Notes: generated by a model from the sequence alone, not told the origin. 64,000 nt of DNA from Bacteroidia bacterium (GCA_030431695.1 JAUIIU010000002.1:57309-121308); one strand, 5' to 3'; counted from the first letter of the stretch, positions 18,068-26,915 are shown. A program made the numbers and translations.

Positions 18068-19054
18068 TCAAAGCTGATGATCCGGAGTTTCACCTTTACT
18101 CCATGTATCAAGGTTGTAAAAGGTTGTTTCTGCGATCTTTGCAAGGGCTTCTTCGGTAGCGAATGCCTGGTGCGGTGTCAGAACTACATTTGGATTATCC
18201 ATTAATTGCTTCAGGTTGGGATCGTTTAGTTTCTCCCCCCTCCTGTCGTAGAAATATATTCCACTCTCCTTGTCGTAGACATCGGATGCGTAGCCTCCCA
18301 ATTTACCTGTCTTCAGTGCATCGATCACCGCAGTAGTTTCAACAATGGCTCCACGAGCGATATTCACTACTAACGCTTTGTCCTTCATTCCATCGATCAC
18401 AGTTGTGTCGATCAGGTGATGGGTTTCCGAAGTTAACGGTAAGCAAATGACAAGTACATCACAAATACCCTGGATTTCCTGTTTGCTAAGGTAGGTCACA
18501 CCATACTTATTGTGAAGGTCGAGATTTGGTTTCAGGTCGTTGGCAAAGATCTCGCAACCAAAACCATGAAGTAGTTTCACAACAACACTACCAATGGCAC
18601 CGGTTCCCAGTACCCCCACCTTCTTACGATGCAGATCAAAACCTACGAGATTCGTGAGAGTAAAATCCTGCTGCTTCATCTGTTCACGAGCCCTGACGAT
18701 CTTGCGATTCAATGAAAGCAACAGGGCAATTGCATGTTCGGCAATCGCATGCGGAGAATAACCTGGGGCATTGGCAACTTTTATTTTAAATTTCGCAGCC
18801 GTTTTAAGGTTGACATTATCGTAGCCCGTCGATCGCAACGCGATATATCGAATACCGAAATCATGAAGCTTTTCGAGTACGTTGGTAGAGGCGTCGTCTG
18901 CCGAAAATATAGAGATCGCATCGTATCCAAGCGACTTCATGGCGGTATTGGTAGTAAGCCTGTCGCGAGTGAAGACCGTTTCCAGCCCCATGGTATTTGC
19001 GGCTTTTAGGTAGGGTATCTCGAAATCCTTAGCGCTGTAAATAAGTATTTTCAT
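18068..19054 (-). CDS. D-isomer 2-hydroxyacid dehydrogenase (D-lactate dehydrogenase-like)
   Basis: A 328-residue NAD-dependent enzyme. The Rossmann motif VGVLGTGAIGSVV sits near residue 148, the ARGAIVET signature follows the catalytic Arg region, and the catalytic His is in TPHQAFATEEA. The N-terminal pattern MKILIYSAKDFEIPYL is like fermentative D-lactate dehydrogenases, which reduce pyruvate to D-lactate and recycle NADH. It overlaps the preceding lipoprotein gene by 4 bases. Its placement beside stress genes suits a role during oxygen limitation. Confidence 0.88.
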   Translation of the reverse strand: MKILIYSAKDFEIPYLKAANTMGLETVFTRDRLTTNTAMKSLGYDAISIFSADDASTNVLEKLHDFGIRYIALRSTGYDNVNLKTAAKFKIKVANAPGYSPHAIAEHAIALLLSLNRKIVRAREQMKQQDFTLTNLVGFDLHRKKVGVLGTGAIGSVVVKLLHGFGCEIFANDLKPNLDLHNKYGVTYLSKQEIQGICDVLVICLPLTSETHHLIDTTVIDGMKDKALVVNIARGAIVETTAVIDALKTGKLGGYASDVYDKESGIYFYDRRGEKLNDPNLKQLMDNPNVVLTPHQAFATEEALAKIAETTFYNLDTWSKGETPDHQL

Positions 19055-19686
19055 TCGGCCACGATTAGAATTTCCTTTTTTTCAAGGTTCTTGAGAAGGA
19101 TTCTGACATATTCATTCACATTGCGTTCGCGATTGTACGGATCGACAATATCGATACTTCCTTTCCACAAAAGTTCCCTGGCCTTTCCAGGGCACAAACA
19201 GAAGACCGTTGTTTCTGTATGAAAGATCCTGTATGATTCGGTCTTGCCTTTGCGATAAAGTTCCTGGTTACTCCTGTAATAATCCTTAAAATTCTGGAAA
19301 TCGTTCACAAACCCGCGAACTGCCTGAACAGTGGTCACCTTATCTTCCGTCCCGGTGATCCTTGAGATCAGTACGGAATCAAATCCGGCGTTTAGCAGCT
19401 TGCTTTCGATCCTGTCCAGGTCTTCTTCCGTTTTATCTGAATCTGTAAATGAGCCCTCAAAGAAATCCACACTACGCACGGCAATTATCCTTTCCTTTTC
19501 CAGCCCAGAGGCCAGTTTGTCTTCAAAGGTCCTGCGCAATTCTGTGTCGGCGCTCATACCGATCACCAGCACCCTGTTGGCCTCATATACCGGTGTGTCC
19601 GGACTTTCCCACTCGTCTACCAGGCGGGTAGAAGAACAGGATAGTAAGAGCAGCGAAGTGAATACTAGCAACGATATCTTTTTCAT
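19051..19686 (-). CDS. Hypothetical lipoprotein
   Basis: A 211-residue lipoprotein with signal MKKISLLVFTSLLLLSCSS. The mature part begins STRLVDEWESP and then has an alpha/beta pattern. I recognise no family with certainty; the opening resembles DUF4136-like lipoproteins. The start at 19686 is chosen because it begins the signal peptide; an upstream in-frame ATG at 19734 would add 16 polar residues. It follows the 154-residue gene by about 50 bases and overlaps the dehydrogenase gene, so the three probably form one transcript. Confidence 0.7.
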   Translation of the reverse strand: MKKISLLVFTSLLLLSCSSTRLVDEWESPDTPVYEANRVLVIGMSADTELRRTFEDKLASGLEKERIIAVRSVDFFEGSFTDSDKTEEDLDRIESKLLNAGFDSVLISRITGTEDKVTTVQAVRGFVNDFQNFKDYYRSNQELYRKGKTESYRIFHTETTVFCLCPGKARELLWKGSIDIVDPYNRERNVNEYVRILLKNLEKKEILIVAE

Positions 19687-19737
19687 AGCGGTTAAGTTTA
19701 AGGGTTCATTATGTTTAGAACGGTTAATCCGCACAAC

Positions 19738-20202
19738 TTATTCCCGCGATTCATTTCCGGGTTTCAGTAGTTTGTGCTTCTTCTTTTCCTTTAGTATTTT
19801 TTTGATCAGTCTGAAGACTCTTCTCTTCAGTTTTTTAAAACTTGCCAAACAAGCCACAGCTTCGAACATGAGCTGGTAGTGAGCGTTCTTGTATTCATCA
19901 TCTTCGTCCGGGACATCGATATCATCCAAAAGTGTTTCAAGCACATTGGAGTGATTCATCAGTTCTTTAATAAGGGGCTTGACCCTCTTTTTCTGTTTGC
20001 TCAGTTCAAGGGCTATCACGCGGCTCTCTTCAAACAGGTTCTCGCTGAGGATGTCAAGAGTGTGACTTTTCATTAAATCGGACAGAAACTGGATCTCATC
20101 TTTGAGGAATCGAATTTCCGAGATACAGGTGATGGTGTCTTCGTGAAGTCCTTGCGGGCTCCTCCATTCAATATACTTAATGGATGATGGGTTGATATGC
20201 AT
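19738..20202 (-). CDS. Hypothetical helical protein, 154 aa
   Basis: A 154-residue soluble protein, mostly helical and highly charged, with a lysine-rich C-terminus (RLIKKILKEKKKHKLLK). Predicted coiled-coil stretches lie around residues 25-90. No family is recognised. It lies directly after the Hsp20 terminator in the stress island and before the lipoprotein and D-lactate dehydrogenase genes. Expression may depend on read-through or on a weak -7 box (TATTTTTA, complement of 20214-20221). Confidence 0.65.
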   Translation of the reverse strand: MHINPSSIKYIEWRSPQGLHEDTITCISEIRFLKDEIQFLSDLMKSHTLDILSENLFEESRVIALELSKQKKRVKPLIKELMNHSNVLETLLDDIDVPDEDDEYKNAHYQLMFEAVACLASFKKLKRRVFRLIKKILKEKKKHKLLKPGNESRE

Positions 20203-20220
20203 GATGTAGCTATTAAAAAT

Positions 20221-20258
20221 AAGGCAGAAAACGAACCATTGGTTCCGTTTTCTGCCTT
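20221..20258 (-). terminator. Terminator after hsp20
   Basis: A long stem (AAGGCAGAAAACG with AACC, one base bulged) is followed on the minus strand by a T-rich tract. It separates hsp20 from the 154-residue hypothetical gene. Confidence 0.8.
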
Positions 20259-20268
20259 TTATCAGAAG

Positions 20269-20712
20269 TTATTTAATTGCGATCTTCTTCTTTGGCAGCT
20301 CTTTAGCAACTTTCGTTTTGGTAAGTTGCAGATTCAGCACACCATTGTTGTAGATGGCTTTAACTTCTTTATCCTGATTTACTGTGTTAGGTACCTTGAT
20401 CTTCCGTTCGAATGAGTTATAGCTGAATTCTTTGCGGGTGTATCCTTCCACATCTTCTTCTACAGTTTCTTTTTCCTTTTCGGCAGAAACATGTAACACG
20501 TCATTTTCAAGTGATACTTCGATCTCTTCTTTGGTAAAACCGGGGATCGCCAATTCGATATCGAATGTCTTCTCGGTTTCCTTCACATTCATCGGTGGCA
20601 TTAACTTGCCATTGTCGAAGAAATCTTCGTCGAACATATCATTTGTGTCAAACCATGTTGGGAATCCACGATCTATAAGTGGCATTCTCCTTCTGAATTT
20701 AATAAGTGACAT
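20269..20712 (-). CDS. Small heat shock protein, Hsp20/alpha-crystallin family
   Basis: ATP-independent holdase chaperone. The 147-residue protein has the alpha-crystallin domain at about residues 38-135 with ELAIPGFTKEEIEVSLEND, and the C-terminal strand motif A-x-Y-N-N-G-V-L-N-L, with the IAIK end as an I-x-I-type tail. It is transcribed from a TGAY-N4-RTCA promoter that lies between it and the beta-CASP gene, and it ends at a strong terminator. Confidence 0.95.
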   Translation of the reverse strand: MSLIKFRRRMPLIDRGFPTWFDTNDMFDEDFFDNGKLMPPMNVKETEKTFDIELAIPGFTKEEIEVSLENDVLHVSAEKEKETVEEDVEGYTRKEFSYNSFERKIKVPNTVNQDKEVKAIYNNGVLNLQLTKTKVAKELPKKKIAIK

Positions 20713-20747
20713 AGCATTCTGTTTAAGTTACTATTACTTGAATCTAT

Positions 20748-20790
20748 TAAATGTAGAACAATGCCATATTTCAGACAATGACATCCGTCA
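20748..20790 (-). promoter_or_regulatory. Palindrome-controlled promoter of hsp20
   Basis: The palindrome TGAC-ATCC-GTCA (20779-20790) is followed leftward after 23 bases by the -7 box TACATTTA (complement of 20748-20755). The hsp20 ATG begins at 20712. Confidence 0.8.
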
Positions 20791-20829
20791 GATTTAAACA
20801 AAAATAACTTCGGAAACTATCCCTGGCCA

Positions 20830-22200
20830 TCACACCATAACTGTCACACTATCAAACAAATGAGGTGTTTGAACACGCCAGTTGAAGCTGTCCTGAATCT
20901 TGGTTCTCAGCACATCTCGTGCTTGAGGTTCCCCATGGATAAGAAAAGTTTGTTCGGGAATATTGTTTATTTCTGAAAGCCAGTCCAGGATCTCACCCTG
21001 GTCTGCATGAGCCGACAGGCTCTCAACGTGGTGTACTTCGGCGCGGACGGGGTAGTATTTCCCAAAGATCTTCAACTCATGCGTACCTTCCAGTAATTGA
21101 CGCCCACGCGTGCCCTCTGCCTGGTAGCCTACCAAAAGCACCATGGTGTTCTCGTTGTCCACCAATTGTTTCAAATAGGTAAGCACCCTTCCGCCGGTAA
21201 CCATACCACTACCGGCCATAACAACTTTGGACCTGGGGTCATCTATGGTTTCCCATGTTTCCCTGTACGATGTAATAATGTCCATTCGCTTCTGCATCGC
21301 CCTGAAATCGGCCGGATCCAACTTATACCATTCCGGGTAGCTGGCAAAGACATCCAGGACGTTGTTTCCCATTGGGCTGTCTACAAAGATCGGGATGTTC
21401 GGAATGCGGTTCTCACTGTACAGTTTCCACAACAGGTACATAAGCACCTGTAGTCGTTCCACCGCAAACGAAGGCACTATAAGTGCTCCCCTGCTGTAGA
21501 TGGTTTTATGGACCAGTTCGGTAAGTTTGTCTGTCACACTCTCGGAGGGGTGTAGTTTGTCCCCATAGGTGCTTTCAACAAAAAGATAATCTGCCCACTC
21601 GGGTTTTTCCGGAGGATACAAAAGATGGTCATTCGTTCGCCCGATATCACCTGAGAAGACGAACAGTTTGTCGAAGATCTTCAATTCGATAAAAGTAGAA
21701 CCGATGATGTGTCCGTTATATCGAAATCGGCAACTGCAATTATTACTGAGGTCGATCCATTCGTCTTTGTCTATATCCGAAAAGAACCGCAAGGTAGCTT
21801 CGGCCTCACGCACGGTATAGAACGGAAGAGCCGGGTCGTGCTTGCTGAAACCTTCCTTATTGGCCTTATCGGCTTCTTCCTCATGTATCTTCGCACTGTC
21901 CTCCAGGATGATCCTGGTAATTGCCAGCGTGGGCGAAGTACCCATTATCTTACCTCTGAAACCCTGTTTCACCAGTCTTGGAAGATAGCCTGTATGATCC
22001 AGGTGCCCATGCGTGAGCAGTACCACATCGATCCTGGAAGCATCGAACGGCAGGGGATCCCAGTTTCGTTGCCTCAGTTCTTTGAGTCCCTGGAACATTC
22101 CGCAGTCGATCATGATATTGATCTCGGGGGTCTCAAGTACAAATTTTGATCCTGTCACCGTACCGGCGGCACCCAGGAAATGAATGGTAGTTGTTCGCAT
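20830..22200 (-). CDS. MBL-fold beta-CASP ribonuclease
   Basis: A 456-residue metallo-beta-lactamase/beta-CASP protein of the RNA-processing type. Metal ligands include THGHLDHTG (motif 2), the later SGDIGR Asp (motif 4) and the beta-CASP SAHADQGEI His near the C-terminus; GYQAEGTRGRQL is the RMMBL-linked pattern. Homologues are endo- and exonucleases acting on RNA. It is the third gene of a Usp / ATP-cone nuclease / RNase operon whose promoter carries the shared palindrome, which suggests RNA turnover during dormancy. Confidence 0.9.
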   Translation of the reverse strand: MRTTTIHFLGAAGTVTGSKFVLETPEINIMIDCGMFQGLKELRQRNWDPLPFDASRIDVVLLTHGHLDHTGYLPRLVKQGFRGKIMGTSPTLAITRIILEDSAKIHEEEADKANKEGFSKHDPALPFYTVREAEATLRFFSDIDKDEWIDLSNNCSCRFRYNGHIIGSTFIELKIFDKLFVFSGDIGRTNDHLLYPPEKPEWADYLFVESTYGDKLHPSESVTDKLTELVHKTIYSRGALIVPSFAVERLQVLMYLLWKLYSENRIPNIPIFVDSPMGNNVLDVFASYPEWYKLDPADFRAMQKRMDIITSYRETWETIDDPRSKVVMAGSGMVTGGRVLTYLKQLVDNENTMVLLVGYQAEGTRGRQLLEGTHELKIFGKYYPVRAEVHHVESLSAHADQGEILDWLSEINNIPEQTFLIHGEPQARDVLRTKIQDSFNWRVQTPHLFDSVTVMV

Positions 22201-22205
22201 AAGGC

Positions 22206-23033
22206 TTAGAAATTACAAAGCATATTTACTTCTTCCAAAATCCTGGCTTTCCGGCTGTCTGAAACTCCCAAATGGTCCAGGTAGAAATTGTCTTTGTGCA
22301 GCTGTCGGCATAACACAATATCCCGACTCAGCAGAAACTGTTTCTCACGCTTGGTCAGTAAGGTGGAAACAGTGATCGGGTAAAGCCCCAGACGGTCGAT
22401 CCGTTCTCTAAGGCTGTTTCCTTTCGGGTGATCCCAGCTCAGCAGGTACAAACCGGCACACAGGCCGTAATCGAGAGCATCCCGTGTAAAACGGGTATTG
22501 GTCACCACCCATCCAGCGGTTGGAGTGTCCACTTTCTGACGACTAACGATATCGCGATATCGGGAGTGAATGTAAAGGGGAATTTTCACATCGCAGTTCC
22601 GACTCTCGTCACTGTGAAATTTACATTCCGCGATCACGTAATCCGAATTCTTCCTGGCGATCACATCCACTTCATGCGTTACACACCGTCCATTCAGAAA
22701 TTTTCCGATTTCAACCTCATAGCCTGAATATTGCAGCAATGCGCCCACAAACTTTTCGAAAGGAAAGCCGGTTGGCCCGAGTTCATAGATGGCCTTTTTT
22801 AGTTTGTATTTTGAAGCAAAGATGGATTTCTTACGCTTCAGCATGGCGTAAGCCCTGTTGTAGATCTCCTTGGTCGAGATCCCCTCGTACAATTCGTCCC
22901 TCACCGTATTTATGATGGATTTGATCAAGGCATCGCCCGCGCCGCTTCGCCTCAGCGAACCTCTTAATTTATCCAGTGAGAAATCTACCTTCTCACCCGT
23001 AGCCTTGGTGATCTGTATGTGTTCTTCCTTCAT
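22206..23033 (-). CDS. ATP-cone + PD-(D/E)XK nuclease-like protein
   Basis: A 275-residue fusion. Residues 1-90 form an ATP-cone (ITKATGEKVDFSLDKLRGSL, with the tail EIYNRAYAMLKRKK), the nucleotide-sensing module of ribonucleotide reductase and NrdR. Residues about 110-215 have a restriction-endonuclease-like core: HEVDVIARKNSDYVIAECKFH supplies the D and E-x-K residues of a PD-(D/E)XK site, as in Mrr-type enzymes. The C-terminal 60 residues are unassigned. It lies between a Usp gene and the beta-CASP RNase and is probably co-transcribed with both. The target (DNA or RNA) is unknown. Confidence 0.8.
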   Translation of the reverse strand: MKEEHIQITKATGEKVDFSLDKLRGSLRRSGAGDALIKSIINTVRDELYEGISTKEIYNRAYAMLKRKKSIFASKYKLKKAIYELGPTGFPFEKFVGALLQYSGYEVEIGKFLNGRCVTHEVDVIARKNSDYVIAECKFHSDESRNCDVKIPLYIHSRYRDIVSRQKVDTPTAGWVVTNTRFTRDALDYGLCAGLYLLSWDHPKGNSLRERIDRLGLYPITVSTLLTKREKQFLLSRDIVLCRQLHKDNFYLDHLGVSDSRKARILEEVNMLCNF

Positions 23034-23052
23034 ATTTTGAACTTATTGGAGG

Positions 23053-23904
23053 TCAATTGCGCAAGTCGTGTAAGGCGAGTACAGGCACTCGCGAATGGAT
23101 ACCGAGTTCCTTTACCAGCGGCCTGGAGAATACGCTTCCGAAGAAGGTGTGTTTCTTATTGATAAAGGCGATCATCCCACTGTTCCTGCTCTGTACGAAT
23201 AATTCAACCGCCTCCCCGATATCACTTTTCTCAAGGGTGTGAAAGCTATATTCGAGTCCTTCAAAATACTCCTCGAGCAAACCCCTGTAATTGAGCTGGG
23301 TCTCACTAAGTTGTTTTTCGGTTTGAACGTGCAGAACGCGAACCGGCGCATCGGTGATCCTGGCAATGTCGATAAGGTATGCCAACTCGCGTTTTTTGAA
23401 ATGCGTCTTGAAACTTGTGGGAAAGACAATTTCGGTTGGCGGAGTAAACACAGTATCAGGCGGTATGGCCATCACCGGGCAATTGCGTTCCTTTTCCATA
23501 ACCATAACGGTATTACTTCCGAAGGAAACATTCAGCGCGTCCGTATCACCCTTTGTGCCCATGATCACCAGGTCGATATCCTTCAATTCGACCACCTCCT
23601 TTATCGCATCCAGGAGGTTATCGTTTTTCGACAGGGTATAGAATTCGTGATCAGTAGACTCGTCGCGAAAGGAAATTCGCTGTAGTAGCTTTTCAAGCCC
23701 CTTGATTGACTTCTCGCGTACCGCATCCGCATATTCATTGTTTGGCTGTGCGATGACAATATTATCCATGGCATAGCCAGAAAAATTGTAAACATTCAGA
23801 ATATAAAAATCGCAGGCTTCATCCTTAAAAAGTTCAATAGCATAGGAAATAGCCTCCCATGCATTCCTTGAAAAATCGGTAGGTAACAATATCTTTCGTC
23901 GCAT
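23053..23904 (-). CDS. Universal stress protein, tandem UspA domains (copy 2)
   Basis: A 283-residue protein that opens KILLPTDFSRNAWEAI and has in domain 1 the loop MGTKGDTDALNVSFGSNT, where the first glycine pair is G-T-K-G and the middle is diverged. Domain 2 begins near residue 158 (EIVFPTSFKTHFKKREL). It is the first gene of the operon that continues into the ATP-cone nuclease and the beta-CASP RNase. Its promoter palindrome overlaps the stop codon of the neighbouring usp gene. Confidence 0.93.
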   Translation of the reverse strand: MRRKILLPTDFSRNAWEAISYAIELFKDEACDFYILNVYNFSGYAMDNIVIAQPNNEYADAVREKSIKGLEKLLQRISFRDESTDHEFYTLSKNDNLLDAIKEVVELKDIDLVIMGTKGDTDALNVSFGSNTVMVMEKERNCPVMAIPPDTVFTPPTEIVFPTSFKTHFKKRELAYLIDIARITDAPVRVLHVQTEKQLSETQLNYRGLLEEYFEGLEYSFHTLEKSDIGEAVELFVQSRNSGMIAFINKKHTFFGSVFSRPLVKELGIHSRVPVLALHDLRN

Positions 23905-23926
23905 GGTAAAAGGGTTTCGTAAATTT

Positions 23927-23969
23927 TAAATGTACGTTCCGTTCCTGGGAATCCCCATGATTTTCATCA
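23927..23969 (-). promoter_or_regulatory. Palindrome-controlled promoter of the usp/nuclease/RNase operon
   Basis: The palindrome TGAT-TTTC-ATCA (23958-23969) is followed leftward after 23 bases by TACATTTA (complement of 23927-23934). The start codon is at 23904. The palindrome overlaps the stop codon of usp copy 3 at 23967-23969. Confidence 0.8.
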
Positions 23970-24812
23970 ATTGGCGGGTATTACAAGATACGGTATAATC
24001 GGGTCTCGTCCTATTTTCTTCACAACGGATTCCCGGAACAACTGAACGATGAAATTGTGCTTGTAAAAGATCATTGCCAGGATATCTGCCTGTTGCTCAT
24101 CTATATAATCATTTATGGCAGAGGTTACCCCATCGCCCGTCTCCAGCCATTCCACATTAGAGGGTATATTCCCGAACAATTTCATCAACTGATCCAGGTT
24201 CTCCCTTTGCTCATCGCTGATCTTTTCGTCCTCCTGGACGTGTAATATCTTTATCTCTGCCCCAAAAAGTTCGGCCAGGTATGAAATTGCCTCCAGGTTG
24301 CCTGGCTTATATCCATGCTCGAAGGATGAAGGAAATGCGATGGTTTTAATTCCACCGAAATCGGTCTCCGGGGGAACGATCAGTACGGGGGTTGTCCATA
24401 TCTTCCTGATCACCTGTATGGCGGTACTTCCAAGAATGACTTCTTTGGCTCCTGTCAGGCCCTTGGTTCCCATCACCACAAGGTCTGTATCTTCCCGTGA
24501 ACTCAGCCAATTGAGTGCTCTGGGCAGGGACATGGCTGTGGAAACAATATCGAAGGTATGACCGTATCCGTGGCCTTCATTGATAAGACGATCCTTCACT
24601 TCCTCACATCTGCGATCCGCCTTATCGTAGAGTTCATCAAAAACCTCTTCCGATCTGCCAATATCTATCCTGGACGTAAGGCGTGATGCCTGGAAATCAA
24701 ATGAGTGAAGTATAAGGATAACGCTAGGATCCTTCTCGAATGCCTTACTGGCATAGACAAGCGCATTATACGCATTCTCTGAAAAATCGGTGGCTACTAT
24801 TATATGTCTCAT
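23967..24812 (-). CDS. Universal stress protein, tandem UspA domains (copy 3)
   Basis: A 281-residue protein. Domain 1 begins IIVATDFSENAYNALVYASK and has a complete ATP loop, MGTKGLTGAKEVILGSTA. Domain 2 starts near residue 155 (TIAFPSSFEHGY). It is the third gene of a three-gene usp operon (26540 to 23967), 17 bases after its neighbour. Confidence 0.95.
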   Translation of the reverse strand: MRHIIVATDFSENAYNALVYASKAFEKDPSVILILHSFDFQASRLTSRIDIGRSEEVFDELYDKADRRCEEVKDRLINEGHGYGHTFDIVSTAMSLPRALNWLSSREDTDLVVMGTKGLTGAKEVILGSTAIQVIRKIWTTPVLIVPPETDFGGIKTIAFPSSFEHGYKPGNLEAISYLAELFGAEIKILHVQEDEKISDEQRENLDQLMKLFGNIPSNVEWLETGDGVTSAINDYIDEQQADILAMIFYKHNFIVQLFRESVVKKIGRDPIIPYLVIPAN

Positions 24813-24829
24813 GATGTTTCAATTTAGAG

Positions 24830-25684
24830 TTAGTGCATCATGCGTTCTTCGGAAGGAATGACAAGGAACGGTATCCGGGTGTGATACGCGATCTCGTTGA
24901 CCACCGGTTTAAAGATCATATTCTCAAAGAAGTTATGTCTGTTGTGGATCATGATCAGTAAATTGATCTTGTGCGTGGTTTGAAATTTCTCGATCGCACC
25001 AACCACATCGGTATCTTCAGTTATGTGAAACAGGTGGGCATTGTCTTTGAAATATGCATCTAGATAGGCCTTGGTTTGTTTTTGCTCGTTGTCTAATGGA
25101 TCTCCATAGTAGGCATTGAGTATGTTGAGTCTGGCTAGCTGTAGATCGCATATCTCTCTGATGAGCGACAGGTAAGGGTTGCTTGTGCTCAGGCGGTAAT
25201 CCGTTGGAAACAGTATCTCCTTCGGAGGTTCATAACCGAAACCGGAAGGAACCGCAATAACAGGGCATTTTGCTTTCTTGATAGTATACATGGTATGAGT
25301 TCCGAGGAAGATCTCCTGGGCTCCGGTTGCTCCCTGGGTTCCCATAACGATTAAATCTATTCCCTTTTTCTCCACCATGTCCTGGATTTCCAGCACAAGG
25401 AGATTAAAAGTGATCACTTTGATAAAGTGGTGGTTCTTGTTCTTGAATTCTGACCTGATGGTCTTTTCAACCTCATCCATTTCACGTTCGGCATTTTCTT
25501 TGGTCACCCTCTGAAGTTCGAGTGCCGAATAGCTATCGGCCATACTTCCAACATTGTAAGCAGCCGGTGTATAGGTATGAAGCAGATAAAACTCGCAGGA
25601 AGAATTCTTGAACAACTGTATAGCGTATCGGATGGCATTCAGCGCATTGTCCGAAAAATCCGTTGGTAAAAGAATTCGTCTCAT
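24830..25684 (-). CDS. Universal stress protein, tandem UspA domains (copy 4)
   Basis: A 284-residue protein with domain 1 starting RILLPTDFSDNALNAI and the loop MGTQGATGAQEIFLGTHT; the canonical GS after the nine-residue spacer is GT here. Domain 2 begins near residue 156 (EILFPTDYRLSTSNP). It is the middle gene of the three-gene usp operon, ten bases after copy 5. Confidence 0.95.
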   Translation of the reverse strand: MRRILLPTDFSDNALNAIRYAIQLFKNSSCEFYLLHTYTPAAYNVGSMADSYSALELQRVTKENAEREMDEVEKTIRSEFKNKNHHFIKVITFNLLVLEIQDMVEKKGIDLIVMGTQGATGAQEIFLGTHTMYTIKKAKCPVIAVPSGFGYEPPKEILFPTDYRLSTSNPYLSLIREICDLQLARLNILNAYYGDPLDNEQKQTKAYLDAYFKDNAHLFHITEDTDVVGAIEKFQTTHKINLLIMIHNRHNFFENMIFKPVVNEIAYHTRIPFLVIPSEERMMH

Positions 25685-25694
25685 GGCGATATTG

Positions 25695-26540
25695 TTAATT
25701 TCGCGGCAAATTCTGCAGTACCAGGAATGGAATCTTTATTTCCAGTCCTATCTTTTCGACCTTGGAGGTGAACAGATAGTCCTCCAAAAATGAGTGCCGC
25801 GAGTTGATCATCACTAATAGGTCGGTGGTATAGTTCGCTACGGCGTCGTTGATGACCGCTGTAATATCCGTTCCCGGAAGCTGGATGTAGGTAGGTTTGA
25901 CCTGTTCCAGGCAGTATTCCAGAAATGCCTTATTGTCTTCCTGCCGAAATGATAGTTCATCAAATTTCGAGATATGAAGCACCTTCAGCGAGGCTGCAAA
26001 ATTCTGAGCAAGTGTACTGAGTAATTTCAGCTCCCTCCGCTGATATGGCAGCATATAGTCTGTGGCAAACAAAATGTTCTTCGGCTGTATATCCGTATAG
26101 CCTGATGGCACCGCAAGTACCGGGCATTTCACATATTTTATCACCTGCAATGTATTGCTTCCGAAGGTTAGGTTCCTGTCGTCCGACTTCCCCTTGGTTC
26201 CCATTACTATCACATCGGCGTTCTCCAATTCGGCAATTTCGTTGGCCTCATCCACAAGTGCCCCGAAGACAGCGATGGGAAAATAATTATGGCGGGGGTT
26301 TGGAGAAACCTCCTTCATCTTCTCTATAATGCCTTTCAGTTCCTCCCTTGAATGCTGAAGAACTTCCTCCTTGGCTGCATTCACTTCTTCCCTGCTCATC
26401 CCCGGAGTGCTGTAAACCTCATCTCCATAGGCATGCAGGATATAAAAATCGGTTCGATCATATTTAAACAACTCCAATGCATAGGTAATTGCATTCCAGG
26501 CATTCTCGGAGAAATCGGTGGGTATTAGAACTTTACGCAT
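25695..26540 (-). CDS. Universal stress protein, tandem UspA domains (copy 5)
   Basis: A 281-residue protein; the ATG at 26540 gives the family start MRKVLIPTDFSENAWNAI and is preferred over an upstream in-frame start at 26567. The ATP loop is altered (MGTKGKSDDRNLTFGSNT: the second glycine region reads S-D-D). Domain 2 begins near residue 148 (NILFATDYMLPYQRREL). It is the first gene of a usp operon driven by a TGAY-N4-RTCA promoter. Confidence 0.94.
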   Translation of the reverse strand: MRKVLIPTDFSENAWNAITYALELFKYDRTDFYILHAYGDEVYSTPGMSREEVNAAKEEVLQHSREELKGIIEKMKEVSPNPRHNYFPIAVFGALVDEANEIAELENADVIVMGTKGKSDDRNLTFGSNTLQVIKYVKCPVLAVPSGYTDIQPKNILFATDYMLPYQRRELKLLSTLAQNFAASLKVLHISKFDELSFRQEDNKAFLEYCLEQVKPTYIQLPGTDITAVINDAVANYTTDLLVMINSRHSFLEDYLFTSKVEKIGLEIKIPFLVLQNLPRN

Positions 26541-26564
26541 AAGGGATGGTTTTATGGATACTAT

Positions 26565-26607
26565 CAAATTTATTAGCCAGGCCTTTCAGAAACAATGATA
26601 ATTATCA
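26565..26607 (-). promoter_or_regulatory. Palindrome-controlled promoter of the three-gene usp operon
   Basis: TGAT-AATT-ATCA (26596-26607) is followed leftward after 23 bases by TAAATTTG (complement of 26565-26572), a perfect -7 consensus. The palindrome touches the start codon of the divergent gene at 26609. Confidence 0.85.
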
Positions 26608-26608
26608 G

Positions 26609-26905
26609 ATGGGTACGATTTGGCAATTCCTTAATACCGGGACAAAAAAGTATGTCGTATCTTTAAAAGAAAAAGCGATGAGACTTTCTGCAATGGCATT
26701 TTTGGCCATCACTACGTTGATATTGTTGACCGTGGTTCTCTTTTCCTCACTGAATTTTCCATTCAGTTGGGTATTCCTGCTTACAACAATCGGACAGATA
26801 TTACTGGTTGTGACCGTTTATAAGGTGTTAAGGGATAACTATACTACCGACAAAACTTTTGAGGATTTTTACGAGGATCATCCAATAGGTGAAAAATACC
26901 GCTAG
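26609..26905 (+). CDS. Small two-helix membrane protein (98 aa)
   Basis: The product begins MGTIWQFLNTGTKKYVVSLK and has two hydrophobic segments (about residues 24-45 and 50-70), then a polar tail DKTFEDFYEDHPIGEKYR. I do not recognise a named family. It lies alone on the plus strand inside the usp array and its ATG is adjacent to the palindrome at 26596-26607, so that regulator would probably repress or ignore it rather than activate it. In-frame upstream starts exist at 26546; 26609 is preferred since it removes a basic stretch before the first helix. Confidence 0.65.
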   Translation: MGTIWQFLNTGTKKYVVSLKEKAMRLSAMAFLAITTLILLTVVLFSSLNFPFSWVFLLTTIGQILLVVTVYKVLRDNYTTDKTFEDFYEDHPIGEKYR

Positions 26906-26915
26906 GTAAATTTCG

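Noticed and set aside
26546-26608. Longer N-terminus for the small membrane protein
   Set aside because: It would be encoded across the palindrome and -7 box of the divergent usp operon and adds a basic, non-conserved-looking stretch.
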